This document shows positions 9,153 to 16,671 of a stretch of DNA of 35,803 nucleotides, piece after piece; the first letter of the stretch is position 1, and the number at the start of each line of letters is the position of its first letter. Under the pieces are notes generated by a model that saw only the letters and a program-made list of their open reading frames with translations, was not told the origin of the DNA and did no database searches. This stretch comes from Alphaproteobacteria bacterium (GTDB lineage: Bacteria; Pseudomonadota; Alphaproteobacteria; Puniceispirillales; UBA1172). A program made the position numbers and the translations under genes. The stretch covers positions 1-35,803 of the forward strand of contig JADHOM010000023.1 in the NCBI GenBank assembly GCA_016778985.1, written 5' to 3'.

Positions 9153-9900
9153 GCTCTTGTTGACTAGTCATATTCAGTGCCAATGGCGTCACGGTGATAT
9201 AATCATTCATAATACCAAAATAATCATCATGATTATGGACATGCCGCCGTTGTCGCAACAAACCTATTCGAAATGCATTTTCGGCATCAGATGGCAAAAT
9301 CTCATCTGAGGCTTTGTGCCTTCCTACTGGAAATGGTTTAATCCCTTTCGGCTGATCTGAAGGAAAATTGATATTCATGATGACATCTTCTGCCCAGCCT
9401 TTTTTGATCAAATCGGTTAACACGGGCAATGCTTCGGCACGCGTGATCGTATAAGCATCCATAGGATCAACAGGCATTTTTTGGCGATTAATTTTCTGTG
9501 AGATAGCAATCGAAGGGATGCCGTGAACCGTTGCCTCCCACGCCGCCCCGATAGTTCCTGAACAGGTGATATCATCGGCAATATTCATGCCCAGATTAAC
9601 GCCACTCAAAACTAAATCAGGCATAGAGGATTTCATAAAATGATTAAGCGCTAAGACCATGCAATCAGCAGGTGTTCCATCACAGGAATACCGTTTATCA
9701 CCATGTTTAGTCACCTTCAAATCACGCTTTAAAGTTAATGCTCGGCCATAGCCTGAACAATTATCATCCGGCGCAAATACCCACACATCTTGCGCTAGGG
9801 AATAAGCGATATCTTCCAGTACTTTGAGCCCTGCTGCATCAATACCATCATCATTTGAGATTAGTACTCGGCCAACTTTACCGCTTGCCATAGGTTTCAT
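9112..9900 (-). CDS. surE: SurE, 5'/3'-nucleotidase
   Basis: Metal-dependent nucleoside-monophosphate phosphatase linked to stationary-phase survival. The N-terminus carries the metal-binding signature ISNDDGIDAAGLKVLE (DD at about residues 17-18). The family motifs DNCSGYGRALTL, CDGTPADCMVLAL, LVLSGVNLGMNIADDITCSGTIGAAWEA and NINFPS all follow in order. Length 262 is normal. The start overlaps the serS stop by four bases (ATGA), and the 3' end overlaps pcm, so serS-surE-pcm form a coupled unit. Confidence 0.96.
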   Translation of the reverse strand: MKPMASGKVGRVLISNDDGIDAAGLKVLEDIAYSLAQDVWVFAPDDNCSGYGRALTLKRDLKVTKHGDKRYSCDGTPADCMVLALNHFMKSSMPDLVLSGVNLGMNIADDITCSGTIGAAWEATVHGIPSIAISQKINRQKMPVDPMDAYTITRAEALPVLTDLIKKGWAEDVIMNINFPSDQPKGIKPFPVGRHKASDEILPSDAENAFRIGLLRQRRHVHNHDDYFGIMNDYITVTPLALNMTSQQELDDLKVLFDDRNG

Positions 9901-11189
9901 GTTTTCATTCTTTCTAATGTTGTCTGGCCACCCATATAAGCATGCAAAACAGGCGGGAGCGCGATACTTCCATCAGCGTTTTGACCATTTTCTAAAATAG
10001 CAATCATGGTTCTGCCGACAGCCAAGCCTGATCCATTAAGCGTATGGACGAAGGCATTTGATTTGCTCTCAGCACTTTTATATCTAGCCCGCATGCGGCG
10101 GGCCTGAAAATCACCACAATTTGAGCATGATGAGATTTCTCTATACATCCCCTTGCCTTCATTCTGACCAGGGAGCCAGACTTCTATATCATAAGTCGTG
10201 CGCGCAGAAAATCCAGTATCACCTGAACAAAGCTTCATCACCCGATATGATAAATCAAGCCTTTGCAATATGGTTTCCGCGCATGACGTCATCCGTTCAA
10301 GCTCATCATTGGAATGATCAGGATGGCTAACTGACACCAACTCGACTTTGCTAAATTGATGCTGGCGGATCATGCCGCGCGTATCCCGGCCAGCAGCACC
10401 AGCTTCGGCGCGAAAACATGGAGTATAGGCGGTCATACGCATTGGCAGACTTGCCTCATCAACAATTTCACCAGCAACCAGATTTGTTAATGGCACTTCT
10501 GCGGTTGGGATCAACCATCGATCATCCGTGGTGCGAAACAGATCAAGAGCAAACTTTGGCAACTGTCCTGTCCCAGCCATAGTTTCACTTTTCACCAGAT
10601 AAGGTGGCTGATATTCCGTATAGCCAAACTCTCTTGTATGGACATCCAGCATGAATGCGGCAAGCGCCCGTTCAAGCCGCGATAAATCGCCTTTCAAGAC
10701 AACAAAGCGTGAGCCAGAGAGTTTTGCCCCTAACCCAAAATCCATCATGCCAAGCCCCTCACCTAATGAGACATGATCTTGTGCTGGAAAATCAGGGAGG
10801 ACAGCCTCACCATAGGAGCGGATGAGACGATTTTCACTCTCATCACTACCATCAGGAACATCGGCGTCAAGAATGTTGGGATAATCCATCAACATATTAT
10901 CTAGTGTTGCCGCAAGCTCACGATCTTGGTCTTCCATGTCAGCTAATTCGGATTTAAGCGCAGCGACCTCTTCGATAAGAGATGTGGCATCACCACCAGA
11001 AGATTTGATCTGCCCGACTTGCTTGGAGGCATCATTACGGCGATGCTGTTTTTCCTGCATTTCAGTTTGAATATGACGACGCTTTTCATCAATAGCTAAG
11101 ATTTCCGCTGCAACCGGTTGAATATTGCGTCTAGCCATAGCGGCATCAAATTCATTGGGATGGTTTCGGATAAACCGAATATCGTGCAT
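9897..11189 (-). CDS. serS: Seryl-tRNA synthetase
   Basis: Class II synthetase charging tRNA-Ser (and tRNA-Sec where present). The N-terminal tRNA-binding coiled-coil arm spans roughly residues 25-110 (RRHIQTEMQEKQHRR and LKSELADMEDQDRELAATL). The catalytic core has TAEVPLTNL, motif 2 FRAEAGAAGRDTRGMIRQHQF with FSKVELV, SSCSNCGDFQARR, and motif 3 LNGSGLAVGRTMIAILEN. At 430 residues it is a normal length. It lies between tatC (35 bases upstream) and surE (overlapping). Nothing unusual. Confidence 0.97.
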   Translation of the reverse strand: MHDIRFIRNHPNEFDAAMARRNIQPVAAEILAIDEKRRHIQTEMQEKQHRRNDASKQVGQIKSSGGDATSLIEEVAALKSELADMEDQDRELAATLDNMLMDYPNILDADVPDGSDESENRLIRSYGEAVLPDFPAQDHVSLGEGLGMMDFGLGAKLSGSRFVVLKGDLSRLERALAAFMLDVHTREFGYTEYQPPYLVKSETMAGTGQLPKFALDLFRTTDDRWLIPTAEVPLTNLVAGEIVDEASLPMRMTAYTPCFRAEAGAAGRDTRGMIRQHQFSKVELVSVSHPDHSNDELERMTSCAETILQRLDLSYRVMKLCSGDTGFSARTTYDIEVWLPGQNEGKGMYREISSCSNCGDFQARRMRARYKSAESKSNAFVHTLNGSGLAVGRTMIAILENGQNADGSIALPPVLHAYMGGQTTLERMKT

Positions 11190-11224
11190 GACTAGTTTCC
11201 TTTAATTTATGAAGACAGTTATGG

Positions 11225-12049
11225 TTATTCGTCGTCTTCGGAATCGTCCTGTTTGACCGTTAATGAAATGGCAATTATGGATAATTCATACAATAAAATC
11301 ACAGGAACGGCTAGCATCACCTGCGTTATGACATCTGGCGGTGTCAATAAGGCGGCGGCGACAAAAGAAAATACAATCGCGTAACGACGTTTAGCTCTTA
11401 ATCCTGCTACGGTCACGATACCAACTTTCGCTAATAGCATCAGAACAACAGGCAACTCAAAGGCGACGCCAAAAGCAAAGATTAGTCGCATAACAAGGTT
11501 TAGATATTCACTAATTCGCGGCTCGACTTCTGTCGGGAGTGAGCTTTCTGTGCCAGAAAACTGATAGCCTAGAAAGAAATTCCACGCCGGTGGGATGACT
11601 AGGTAATACACCATAGCGCCGCCAAGAAGGAATAAAACCGGAGTCGCAATCAAAAACGGTAAGAACGCATTACGTTCATTTTTGTATAGCCCAGGCGCAA
11701 TAAAACGCCATACTTGAAGCAAAATAAAGGGGAATGCGACAAATAATGAGGTGAAGAAAGCAACCTTGATTTGCGTAAAAAATCCTTCATGCAAGGCGGT
11801 GAAAATCATCCGCCCTTCGAGATTATTTGCGCTAAACCAGTTGGCCAAGGGTTGTTGTAAAAATAACTGAACTTGGGTCGCAATCGTATTACTAGCAGAG
11901 CCGTAAGGAATCAAACAGACAATGAATAGCAGCAAAAACAAACCCATTGAGATGGCAAGGCGATTACGCAACTCGGTCAGGTGATCGAGTAAAGACATAG
12001 TGCCCTGATCGTCTTCTGCCTCAGATGTAATGCTCTCTTGATCGATCAT
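11225..12049 (-). CDS. tatC: TatC, twin-arginine translocase subunit
   Basis: Multi-span receptor for twin-arginine signal peptides. 274 residues with about six hydrophobic helices. The N-terminal cytoplasmic segment carries MSLLDHLTELRNRL, typical of TatC. FPFILLQVWRFIAPGLYKNERN after the second helix is the most conserved TatC signature. The N-terminus has an acidic extension (MIDQESITSEAEDDQG) and the tail is acidic (KQDDSEDDE). Last gene of tatABC, 22 bases after tatB. Confidence 0.96.
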   Translation of the reverse strand: MIDQESITSEAEDDQGTMSLLDHLTELRNRLAISMGLFLLLFIVCLIPYGSASNTIATQVQLFLQQPLANWFSANNLEGRMIFTALHEGFFTQIKVAFFTSLFVAFPFILLQVWRFIAPGLYKNERNAFLPFLIATPVLFLLGGAMVYYLVIPPAWNFFLGYQFSGTESSLPTEVEPRISEYLNLVMRLIFAFGVAFELPVVLMLLAKVGIVTVAGLRAKRRYAIVFSFVAAALLTPPDVITQVMLAVPVILLYELSIIAISLTVKQDDSEDDE

Positions 12050-12071
12050 GATGTGCTAATCTAATTAACGG

Positions 12072-12602
12072 TTAAGATGATTTTTTTGATGATTTAGAAC
12101 GGCTTGCGCTTGATGCTACAGATTTGGATGCTACAGATTTGGATGCTGATGACTTGGATGCTGATGCCTTGGATGGTGCAGATTTAGGCTTGCTAGATTT
12201 AGAACCCGAGGGTTTGCTTTTGGCAGCTTTGGCAGGTTGCTTTTTGATATCATTGGATAGGCTTGCAGCCGTATCCTTAATCGATGTCACTGTCTCAGTT
12301 AAATTGATATCATCCGCCACATCTTCGGCCACCGTTTCCATATCTTTCTTAATCTCACTTATCGGTTGTTTTGTCTGTTCAATCAACCCGGCCTTAGTTT
12401 CGTCTAAAGCTTTTTTAACATCGCGAAACTCTTCCTGGTCAGCGACTTCAAGCATGGATTTACGAAACTCATTCGCCATGCCACGCATCTTACCGACAAA
12501 ATTGGTAAATCCTTTTAAGGCGCGGGGCATGTCTTTTGGCCCAACAACGAGGACAAGGACAAAAGCCACCACCATGATCTCTTGCCAACCAAAATCTAAC
12601 AT
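12072..12602 (-). CDS. tatB: TatB, twin-arginine translocase subunit
   Basis: Signal-peptide-binding partner of TatC. N-terminal membrane helix with the TatB pattern MLDFGWQEIMVVAFVLVLVVGPKDMPRAL (Glu8 and VGPKDMP), then an amphipathic helix (FVGKMRGMANEFRKSMLE), a charged region and a long low-complexity tail of Ser, Lys, Ala and Pro (about residues 125-176). The tail is encoded partly by five tandem 15-base units, so its length is probably variable. It is preceded by tatA (45-base gap) and followed by tatC. Confidence 0.94.
   Translation of the reverse strand: MLDFGWQEIMVVAFVLVLVVGPKDMPRALKGFTNFVGKMRGMANEFRKSMLEVADQEEFRDVKKALDETKAGLIEQTKQPISEIKKDMETVAEDVADDINLTETVTSIKDTAASLSNDIKKQPAKAAKSKPSGSKSSKPKSAPSKASASKSSASKSVASKSVASSASRSKSSKKSS
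12112..12186 (-). repeat. Tandem 15-base repeat inside tatB
   Basis: Five units of 15 bases (plus-strand unit GATGCTACAGATTTG). The first two are identical, the others diverged by a few bases. They encode the repeating Ser/Lys/Ala/Val tail of TatB and keep the frame. Confidence 0.9.
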
Positions 12603-12647
12603 ATGTTATCCATTGATAGGTTCAGATTTATAAATAGGGTCAACGCA

Positions 12648-12953
12648 TTAAGCCGATGTTTTCTTGCGGCTAGTTGTTTTTTTAGCGGGTTTCTTAGCTG
12701 TTGTTTTTTGGCTTACCGATTTTTTAGCAGCTGGCTTCTTTTTTGGTGCTGGCTTTGCTGCACCCTCATCTTCGATAAGATCATCATCTTGAGAGGCATC
12801 ATTTTCATCACCGCTCATTCCGCTTTTGAAATTGCGAAGACCTTTACCAAAGTCGCCCATTAGACTGGAAATCTTTCCACGTCCACCAAATAGCAACAGA
12901 ACAATCACAAGAACGATTACCCATTGCCAAATTCCGAATGCACCACCAAACAT
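12648..12953 (-). CDS. tatA: TatA, twin-arginine translocase pore subunit
   Basis: 101-residue TatA. N-terminus [23 protein letters not shown] is the single membrane helix with the FG-x-GK hinge, followed by the amphipathic helix [16 protein letters not shown]. An acidic patch ([15 protein letters not shown]) precedes a Lys/Pro/Thr-rich tail ([27 protein letters not shown]) that is longer and more basic than in many TatA proteins. First of the tatABC genes. A 92-base gap separates it from the ABC ATPase gene upstream, with a small palindrome AATAAC-CT-GTTATT at 13019-13032. Confidence 0.94.
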   Translation of the reverse strand: MFGGAFGIWQWVIVLVIVLLLFGGRGKISSLMGDFGKGLRNFKSGMSGDENDASQDDDLIEDEGAAKPAPKKKPAAKKSVSQKTTAKKPAKKTTSRKKTSA

Positions 12954-13045
12954 TTTTCCCTCGTCATTATATAATTCTTAATTCATTATCGTTATCATAT
13001 TCAGGTAATGGATACTACAATAACCTGTTATTTTATTTGTCACCT

Positions 13046-14095
13046 TTATGAAAAAACAAAAACCTGACTATTATCAAGTTTAATTGAGACTTCTGTCCCT
13101 GCATCATACCAAGTTATTCCCGGAACCCGAGCATGTAAATGCATTGCGCCTAAGCGTTGCCAGTTCAATTCCAGATGCACAATACTGTAACGCCCTAGCA
13201 TAATCGTCTCCACCACAACCGCGTCAGTAACCTCACCTCTGGGGTCTATGATAAGGCCATCATTGCGTATGATCATTGTCGCATGTTCGGTATCATCAAT
13301 ATCTTCCACTGGAAATAATCCAAACGGAGTATCTGCCATGCCATTTTTGACAGAAGTCTCAAAGCGATTAACCTCACCAAAGAACTCCGCTACAAAAGCA
13401 TTATCTGGCCGGCAAAACACATCAACCGGCGCACCAGACTGAATAATTGCGCCTTTATCCATAACCAATAACCGATCTGCCATGAACATGGCTTCCTCAC
13501 TGTCATGAGTGACAATTAACACGGCTGTGCCAATTTCATGCAAGACATGAAGCATATCATCGCGGATTTGTTCTTTCAGCCGAACATCCAATCCGCTAAA
13601 CGGTTCATCAAGTAAAATCAGCGCCGGATTTGGGGCAAGCGCCCGCGCTAATGCCACTCTTTGTTGTTGCCCACCCGAAAGCTGATGCGGAAAACTGTCT
13701 CTGTAATCCGTGAGATGGGTTTGCTCTAACGAATCTAGCGCCATTTTATTTTTTTGACCTTGGCTAAGCTTATTATAGCTCTGGCTATTCAGGGCAAAGA
13801 GGATATTATCCATAATCGTCATATGCGGGAAAAGTGCATAATCTTGAAATACCATCCCTATTCCGCGATCTTCAGGGCGAAGGCTGGTTGTGGCATCAGC
13901 AATTTTTTCGCCCTTAAGCCAAATCTCACCCTGTGATGGGGTCTCAAGGCCTGCGGCAAGTCGCAAGATGGTTGATTTACCACATCCTGATGGCCCAAGT
14001 AATCCAACAACCTCATGGCTATTAACAGAAAAGCTAATATCATGAACTGATGGCAGATGGTCATATTGATGGCTGATATGCTTAAACTCAATCAT
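13046..14095 (-). CDS. ABC transporter ATP-binding protein, FbpC/PotA-like
   Basis: ATPase subunit resembling importers of ferric iron, thiamine, spermidine or similar solutes. Walker A GPSGCGKST, Q-loop GMVFQDYALFPHMT, signature LSGGQQQRVALARAL, Walker B LILLDEPFSGLD, and H-loop VTHDSEEAMFMADR are all intact. About 110 further residues follow, consistent with a regulatory OB-type (TOBE) domain. I chose ATG 14095 (MIEFKH), which overlaps the scpB stop. The longer frame from 14179 reads scpB repeats out of frame as a false IW-rich N-terminus. No permease or solute-binding protein gene lies nearby, so the substrate is unknown. Confidence 0.9.
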   Translation of the reverse strand: MIEFKHISHQYDHLPSVHDISFSVNSHEVVGLLGPSGCGKSTILRLAAGLETPSQGEIWLKGEKIADATTSLRPEDRGIGMVFQDYALFPHMTIMDNILFALNSQSYNKLSQGQKNKMALDSLEQTHLTDYRDSFPHQLSGGQQQRVALARALAPNPALILLDEPFSGLDVRLKEQIRDDMLHVLHEIGTAVLIVTHDSEEAMFMADRLLVMDKGAIIQSGAPVDVFCRPDNAFVAEFFGEVNRFETSVKNGMADTPFGLFPVEDIDDTEHATMIIRNDGLIIDPRGEVTDAVVVETIMLGRYSIVHLELNWQRLGAMHLHARVPGITWYDAGTEVSIKLDNSQVFVFS

Positions 14096-14825
14096 TGATA
14101 TGCTCATCATCTTCATCAGAAGCCAGATCATTATCCAGATCATTAGCCAGATCATTAGCCAAATTATGGGCAATCTCATATTCGGTAATCAACTCATCCA
14201 TTACAAGCTGATCCATATCTTCGATATCATCTTCACTGTCACCGTCATCGTCTTCGGACTGGTCTGACCGCATAACGTCACTAATTGTCTGTCCAGTTGT
14301 TAGCAGACCTGTTTTCTTAAGCTCATCCAAACCTGGTAAATCATTAATTTGTGTTAGTCCAAAATGGTCGAGAAAACCGGCACTCGTCGCCCAAGTTATT
14401 GGACGTCCGGGGGTACGGCGGCGCCCTTTCGGTCTAACCCATCCCATTTCAAGCAAAATATCAAGCGTTCCTTTGGATATGGACACGCCTCTGATTTCTT
14501 CTATTTCTGCCCGGGTTACAGGTTGGTGATAGGCGATAATAGACAAGGTTTCAAGCGCCGCCCTCGAGAGTGGCTTTTCGCTCTCACGAATAGTTTTTAG
14601 ATGCTCAGCCACATCGGCGGCGCTTCGCATTGCCCAGTTGCCATCAAATTGGACAAGATCAATACCGCTATCATCACCATATCTGGATTGCAATTGTGCC
14701 ATAACAGAATCATAAGTGGCGTCGTCCGGCAAATGTTGACGAATAGTTTTATCAGTGACAGCATCAGGTGAGGCAAAAATCAAAGCCTCAATAATGCGAC
14801 AATAATGAAGTATTGATTGATCCAT
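14088..14825 (-). CDS. scpB: ScpB, segregation and condensation protein B
   Basis: Winged-helix dimer of the SMC-ScpAB condensin. The core shows LIFASPDAVTDKTI, SEKPLSRAALETLSIIAYHQPVTRAEIEEIRG (the strongest ScpB signature, residues about 80-111), DILLEMGWVRPKGRRRTPGRPITW and LDHFGL. 245 residues includes an unusually acidic, Asn/Asp/Leu-rich tail (ANDLANDLDNDLASDEDDEH) encoded by tandem 12-base units. Coupled to scpA by TAATG. Confidence 0.95.
   Translation of the reverse strand: MDQSILHYCRIIEALIFASPDAVTDKTIRQHLPDDATYDSVMAQLQSRYGDDSGIDLVQFDGNWAMRSAADVAEHLKTIRESEKPLSRAALETLSIIAYHQPVTRAEIEEIRGVSISKGTLDILLEMGWVRPKGRRRTPGRPITWATSAGFLDHFGLTQINDLPGLDELKKTGLLTTGQTISDVMRSDQSEDDDGDSEDDIEDMDQLVMDELITEYEIAHNLANDLANDLDNDLASDEDDEHIND
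14122..14157 (-). repeat. Tandem 12-base repeat inside scpB
   Basis: Three units of GCCAGATCATTA on the plus strand (one base differs in the middle unit) plus a degenerate fourth. They encode the (L/D)-A/D-N-D repeats of the ScpB tail, and frame is kept. Confidence 0.9.
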
Positions 14826-15613
14826 TAAATATGTTGTTCCATAGAGGCCAGATAAATCGGCCCAAATTGATTATCTTGTCTGACTTGAGCTTGGCCATCA
14901 CGCACCATTTCTAACGTAGCAGTAAAATGTGAGGCGATAGCAGAGCGGTGATCTAATTCTGTTTTAAGGTTTGGCGGTAAAAAGGACAACAAATTGTTCC
15001 ATCCTTTCGCATATTTAATCAATTCACCCAATCGCGAAACCGCTTCTTCTACTGTGTAGAGGTGAGAGGCGGAGATTGTTAACGTGCTTGCTTCTTCGCG
15101 GCTAGCGATCTGACCATAGGCTTGCAGCAAATCATAAAGTGTCGCCGTATGCGAGACAACGGTTACAGGAGAAAATTGTTCATGATGAGCGCCTTTAAAA
15201 CGGGTTTTACCTAACCGCGGCAGTGCCATCAGCTCTTGCCCAGCCTTCCGCATGGCCTCTAGCTGTAATAGCTGTCGCCGCAACGCATCAGCCATATCCA
15301 GCGTTTCCATCTGTTCTTCGGGTTCAGGGTCTGGCAATAGCAACCGCGATTTCAAATAGGCAAGCCATGCCGCCATCACCAGATAATCTGCGGCAATTTC
15401 AATATCTAATTCACGCGCATTACTAATATAGGCCAGATATTGTTCGGCGAGCGGCAGGATAGCAATTTGTGATAAATCAATTTTCTGATCCCGCGCCAGA
15501 TCAAGCAGGAGATCAATGGGCCCTTCATAACCGTCGAGCACCAAGAAAAGCGATAACTGGCCAGCTTGCCGCGCCTCTTTTGCTGTTAAGTTGTCTTCAA
15601 AGCCATCAGTCAT
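14825..15613 (-). CDS. scpA: ScpA, segregation and condensation protein A
   Basis: Kleisin subunit linking SMC heads. The N-terminus has the diagnostic FLVLDGYEGPIDLLLDLARDQKIDLSQI, followed by LAEQYLAYI and ADYLVMAAWLAYLKSRLLLPDPE, all typical of ScpA/kleisin. 262 residues is normal. It lies 39 bases after the SPOR-domain gene and overlaps scpB by one base. In many alphaproteobacteria I recall nagZ (beta-hexosaminidase) sitting just upstream of scpA; it is not here. Confidence 0.95.
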   Translation of the reverse strand: MTDGFEDNLTAKEARQAGQLSLFLVLDGYEGPIDLLLDLARDQKIDLSQIAILPLAEQYLAYISNARELDIEIAADYLVMAAWLAYLKSRLLLPDPEPEEQMETLDMADALRRQLLQLEAMRKAGQELMALPRLGKTRFKGAHHEQFSPVTVVSHTATLYDLLQAYGQIASREEASTLTISASHLYTVEEAVSRLGELIKYAKGWNNLLSFLPPNLKTELDHRSAIASHFTATLEMVRDGQAQVRQDNQFGPIYLASMEQHI

Positions 15614-15652
15614 AAAACGCTTATCCCTTTATATCTACATTTCACGAATGTC

Positions 15653-16645
15653 TTAATTCCATGAACGCAAAATACAGTCCTGTCCAACAGATTTGAAAAT
15701 ATTACATAACTTTTTTGCATTAGCTCGTGGCATAGGATCAGTAACAACTCGCCAATACATGCCATCTTCACCAGCGTCAAATAATGTAACCCCAATTAAA
15801 ATATCATTGAGCCGTGAGTTGTGTTTATCCATTAGCACCGCAGCCGTTTGCATGGCTTTATTTTCATCCCGGAAAGAAGCTAGCTGAACCCGATAAAATG
15901 CTGTTTCAGTCTCATCAGGGCGGTTTAGTTTCTTCCCAGCCTTAGGCAGCGGAACGCCGGCATCAGATAATTCCGTATCAGATGATGAGCTATCTTCTGG
16001 CGGTTTTGTGCTGGCAACATCCTCACTCTCTGTTACCGCCTCATTAGAAGCACCAATTTGTCCACTATTCTGGTCACTGGCTTGGTTATTGTCTTGATTA
16101 GCGGTTTGGTTTGATTGCGAATTAGCAAGATTTTCCGGAAGGTTTTCTGGAAGATTTTCCGGTTGTATTTTTGATGAAGTTTGCGTTGGGGCATCATTGG
16201 TATCTAAGTCGGGATCAGATGTCTCGGTTAAATCTGCTTGTTGCTGATTATTTTGATCATCTGCAAGCGCTTCGACATTATTACCATCTGGATTACTATC
16301 TGGATTATTAACTGGACTATTATCTGGCGTTTGCCCATTCGGGGCCTCTAGTGCCAGATCAATAGTGATATCTATTGGCGGCAATTCAGGAACAGGGTCT
16401 TCAGGTAATAATTGCTCACCGCCTTCGGGGATTGGGCTACCACGATCTAATGTGCTCAAAAAGGAACTATCTGTATTTTTAATGACTGCACCACCGGGAT
16501 TGGTTGGAACAACTTTGTAGGGGGATTTTTCAGCTGTAATAATGGCGACTTTTTCCATCTGTGTGGGCGCAGACATCCAAACATAGGCTATGCCAGCACC
16601 AATTAGCACCACAGCACCAGCAATCAGCATTAGAATAATTCGCAT
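15653..16645 (-). CDS. SPOR-domain membrane protein
   Basis: Likely cell-division or envelope protein that binds denuded septal peptidoglycan. One N-terminal membrane helix (about residues 5-27) is followed by a long disordered linker rich in Asn, Gln, Asp, Pro and Ser (about 90-235), and a C-terminal SPOR domain (about 245-330; YRVQLASFRDENKAMQTAAVLM, and MYWRVVTDPMPRANAKKLCNIFK). The layout matches the SPOR protein usually found after argS in alphaproteobacteria. Part of the linker is three tandem 12-base units. It starts 26 bases after the argS stop. Confidence 0.9.
   Translation of the reverse strand: MRIILMLIAGAVVLIGAGIAYVWMSAPTQMEKVAIITAEKSPYKVVPTNPGGAVIKNTDSSFLSTLDRGSPIPEGGEQLLPEDPVPELPPIDITIDLALEAPNGQTPDNSPVNNPDSNPDGNNVEALADDQNNQQQADLTETSDPDLDTNDAPTQTSSKIQPENLPENLPENLANSQSNQTANQDNNQASDQNSGQIGASNEAVTESEDVASTKPPEDSSSSDTELSDAGVPLPKAGKKLNRPDETETAFYRVQLASFRDENKAMQTAAVLMDKHNSRLNDILIGVTLFDAGEDGMYWRVVTDPMPRANAKKLCNIFKSVGQDCILRSWN
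16127..16162 (-). repeat. Tandem 12-base repeat in the SPOR-protein linker
   Basis: Three units of AAGATTTTCCGG on the plus strand (middle unit with two changes), encoding the PENL repeats of the linker. In frame. Confidence 0.9.
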
Positions 16646-16671
16646 CTACAACCTCAATCCATATTGGATGA

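Noticed and set aside
12124-12633. A 169-codon plus-strand frame with repeats such as DLDADDLDADALDGADL, looking like a pentapeptide-repeat protein
   Set aside because: It is the antisense reading of the tatB low-complexity repeats; TatB on the minus strand is well supported.
13019-13032. Palindrome AATAAC-CT-GTTATT between the ABC gene and tatA as a terminator
   Set aside because: The stem is only 6 AT-rich pairs with a 2-base loop, too weak to call; an operator cannot be excluded.
14096-14179. An IW-rich hydrophobic N-terminal extension of the ABC ATPase
   Set aside because: It arises from reading the scpB tandem repeat in another frame; the ATG at 14095 starts right at the ATPase domain.
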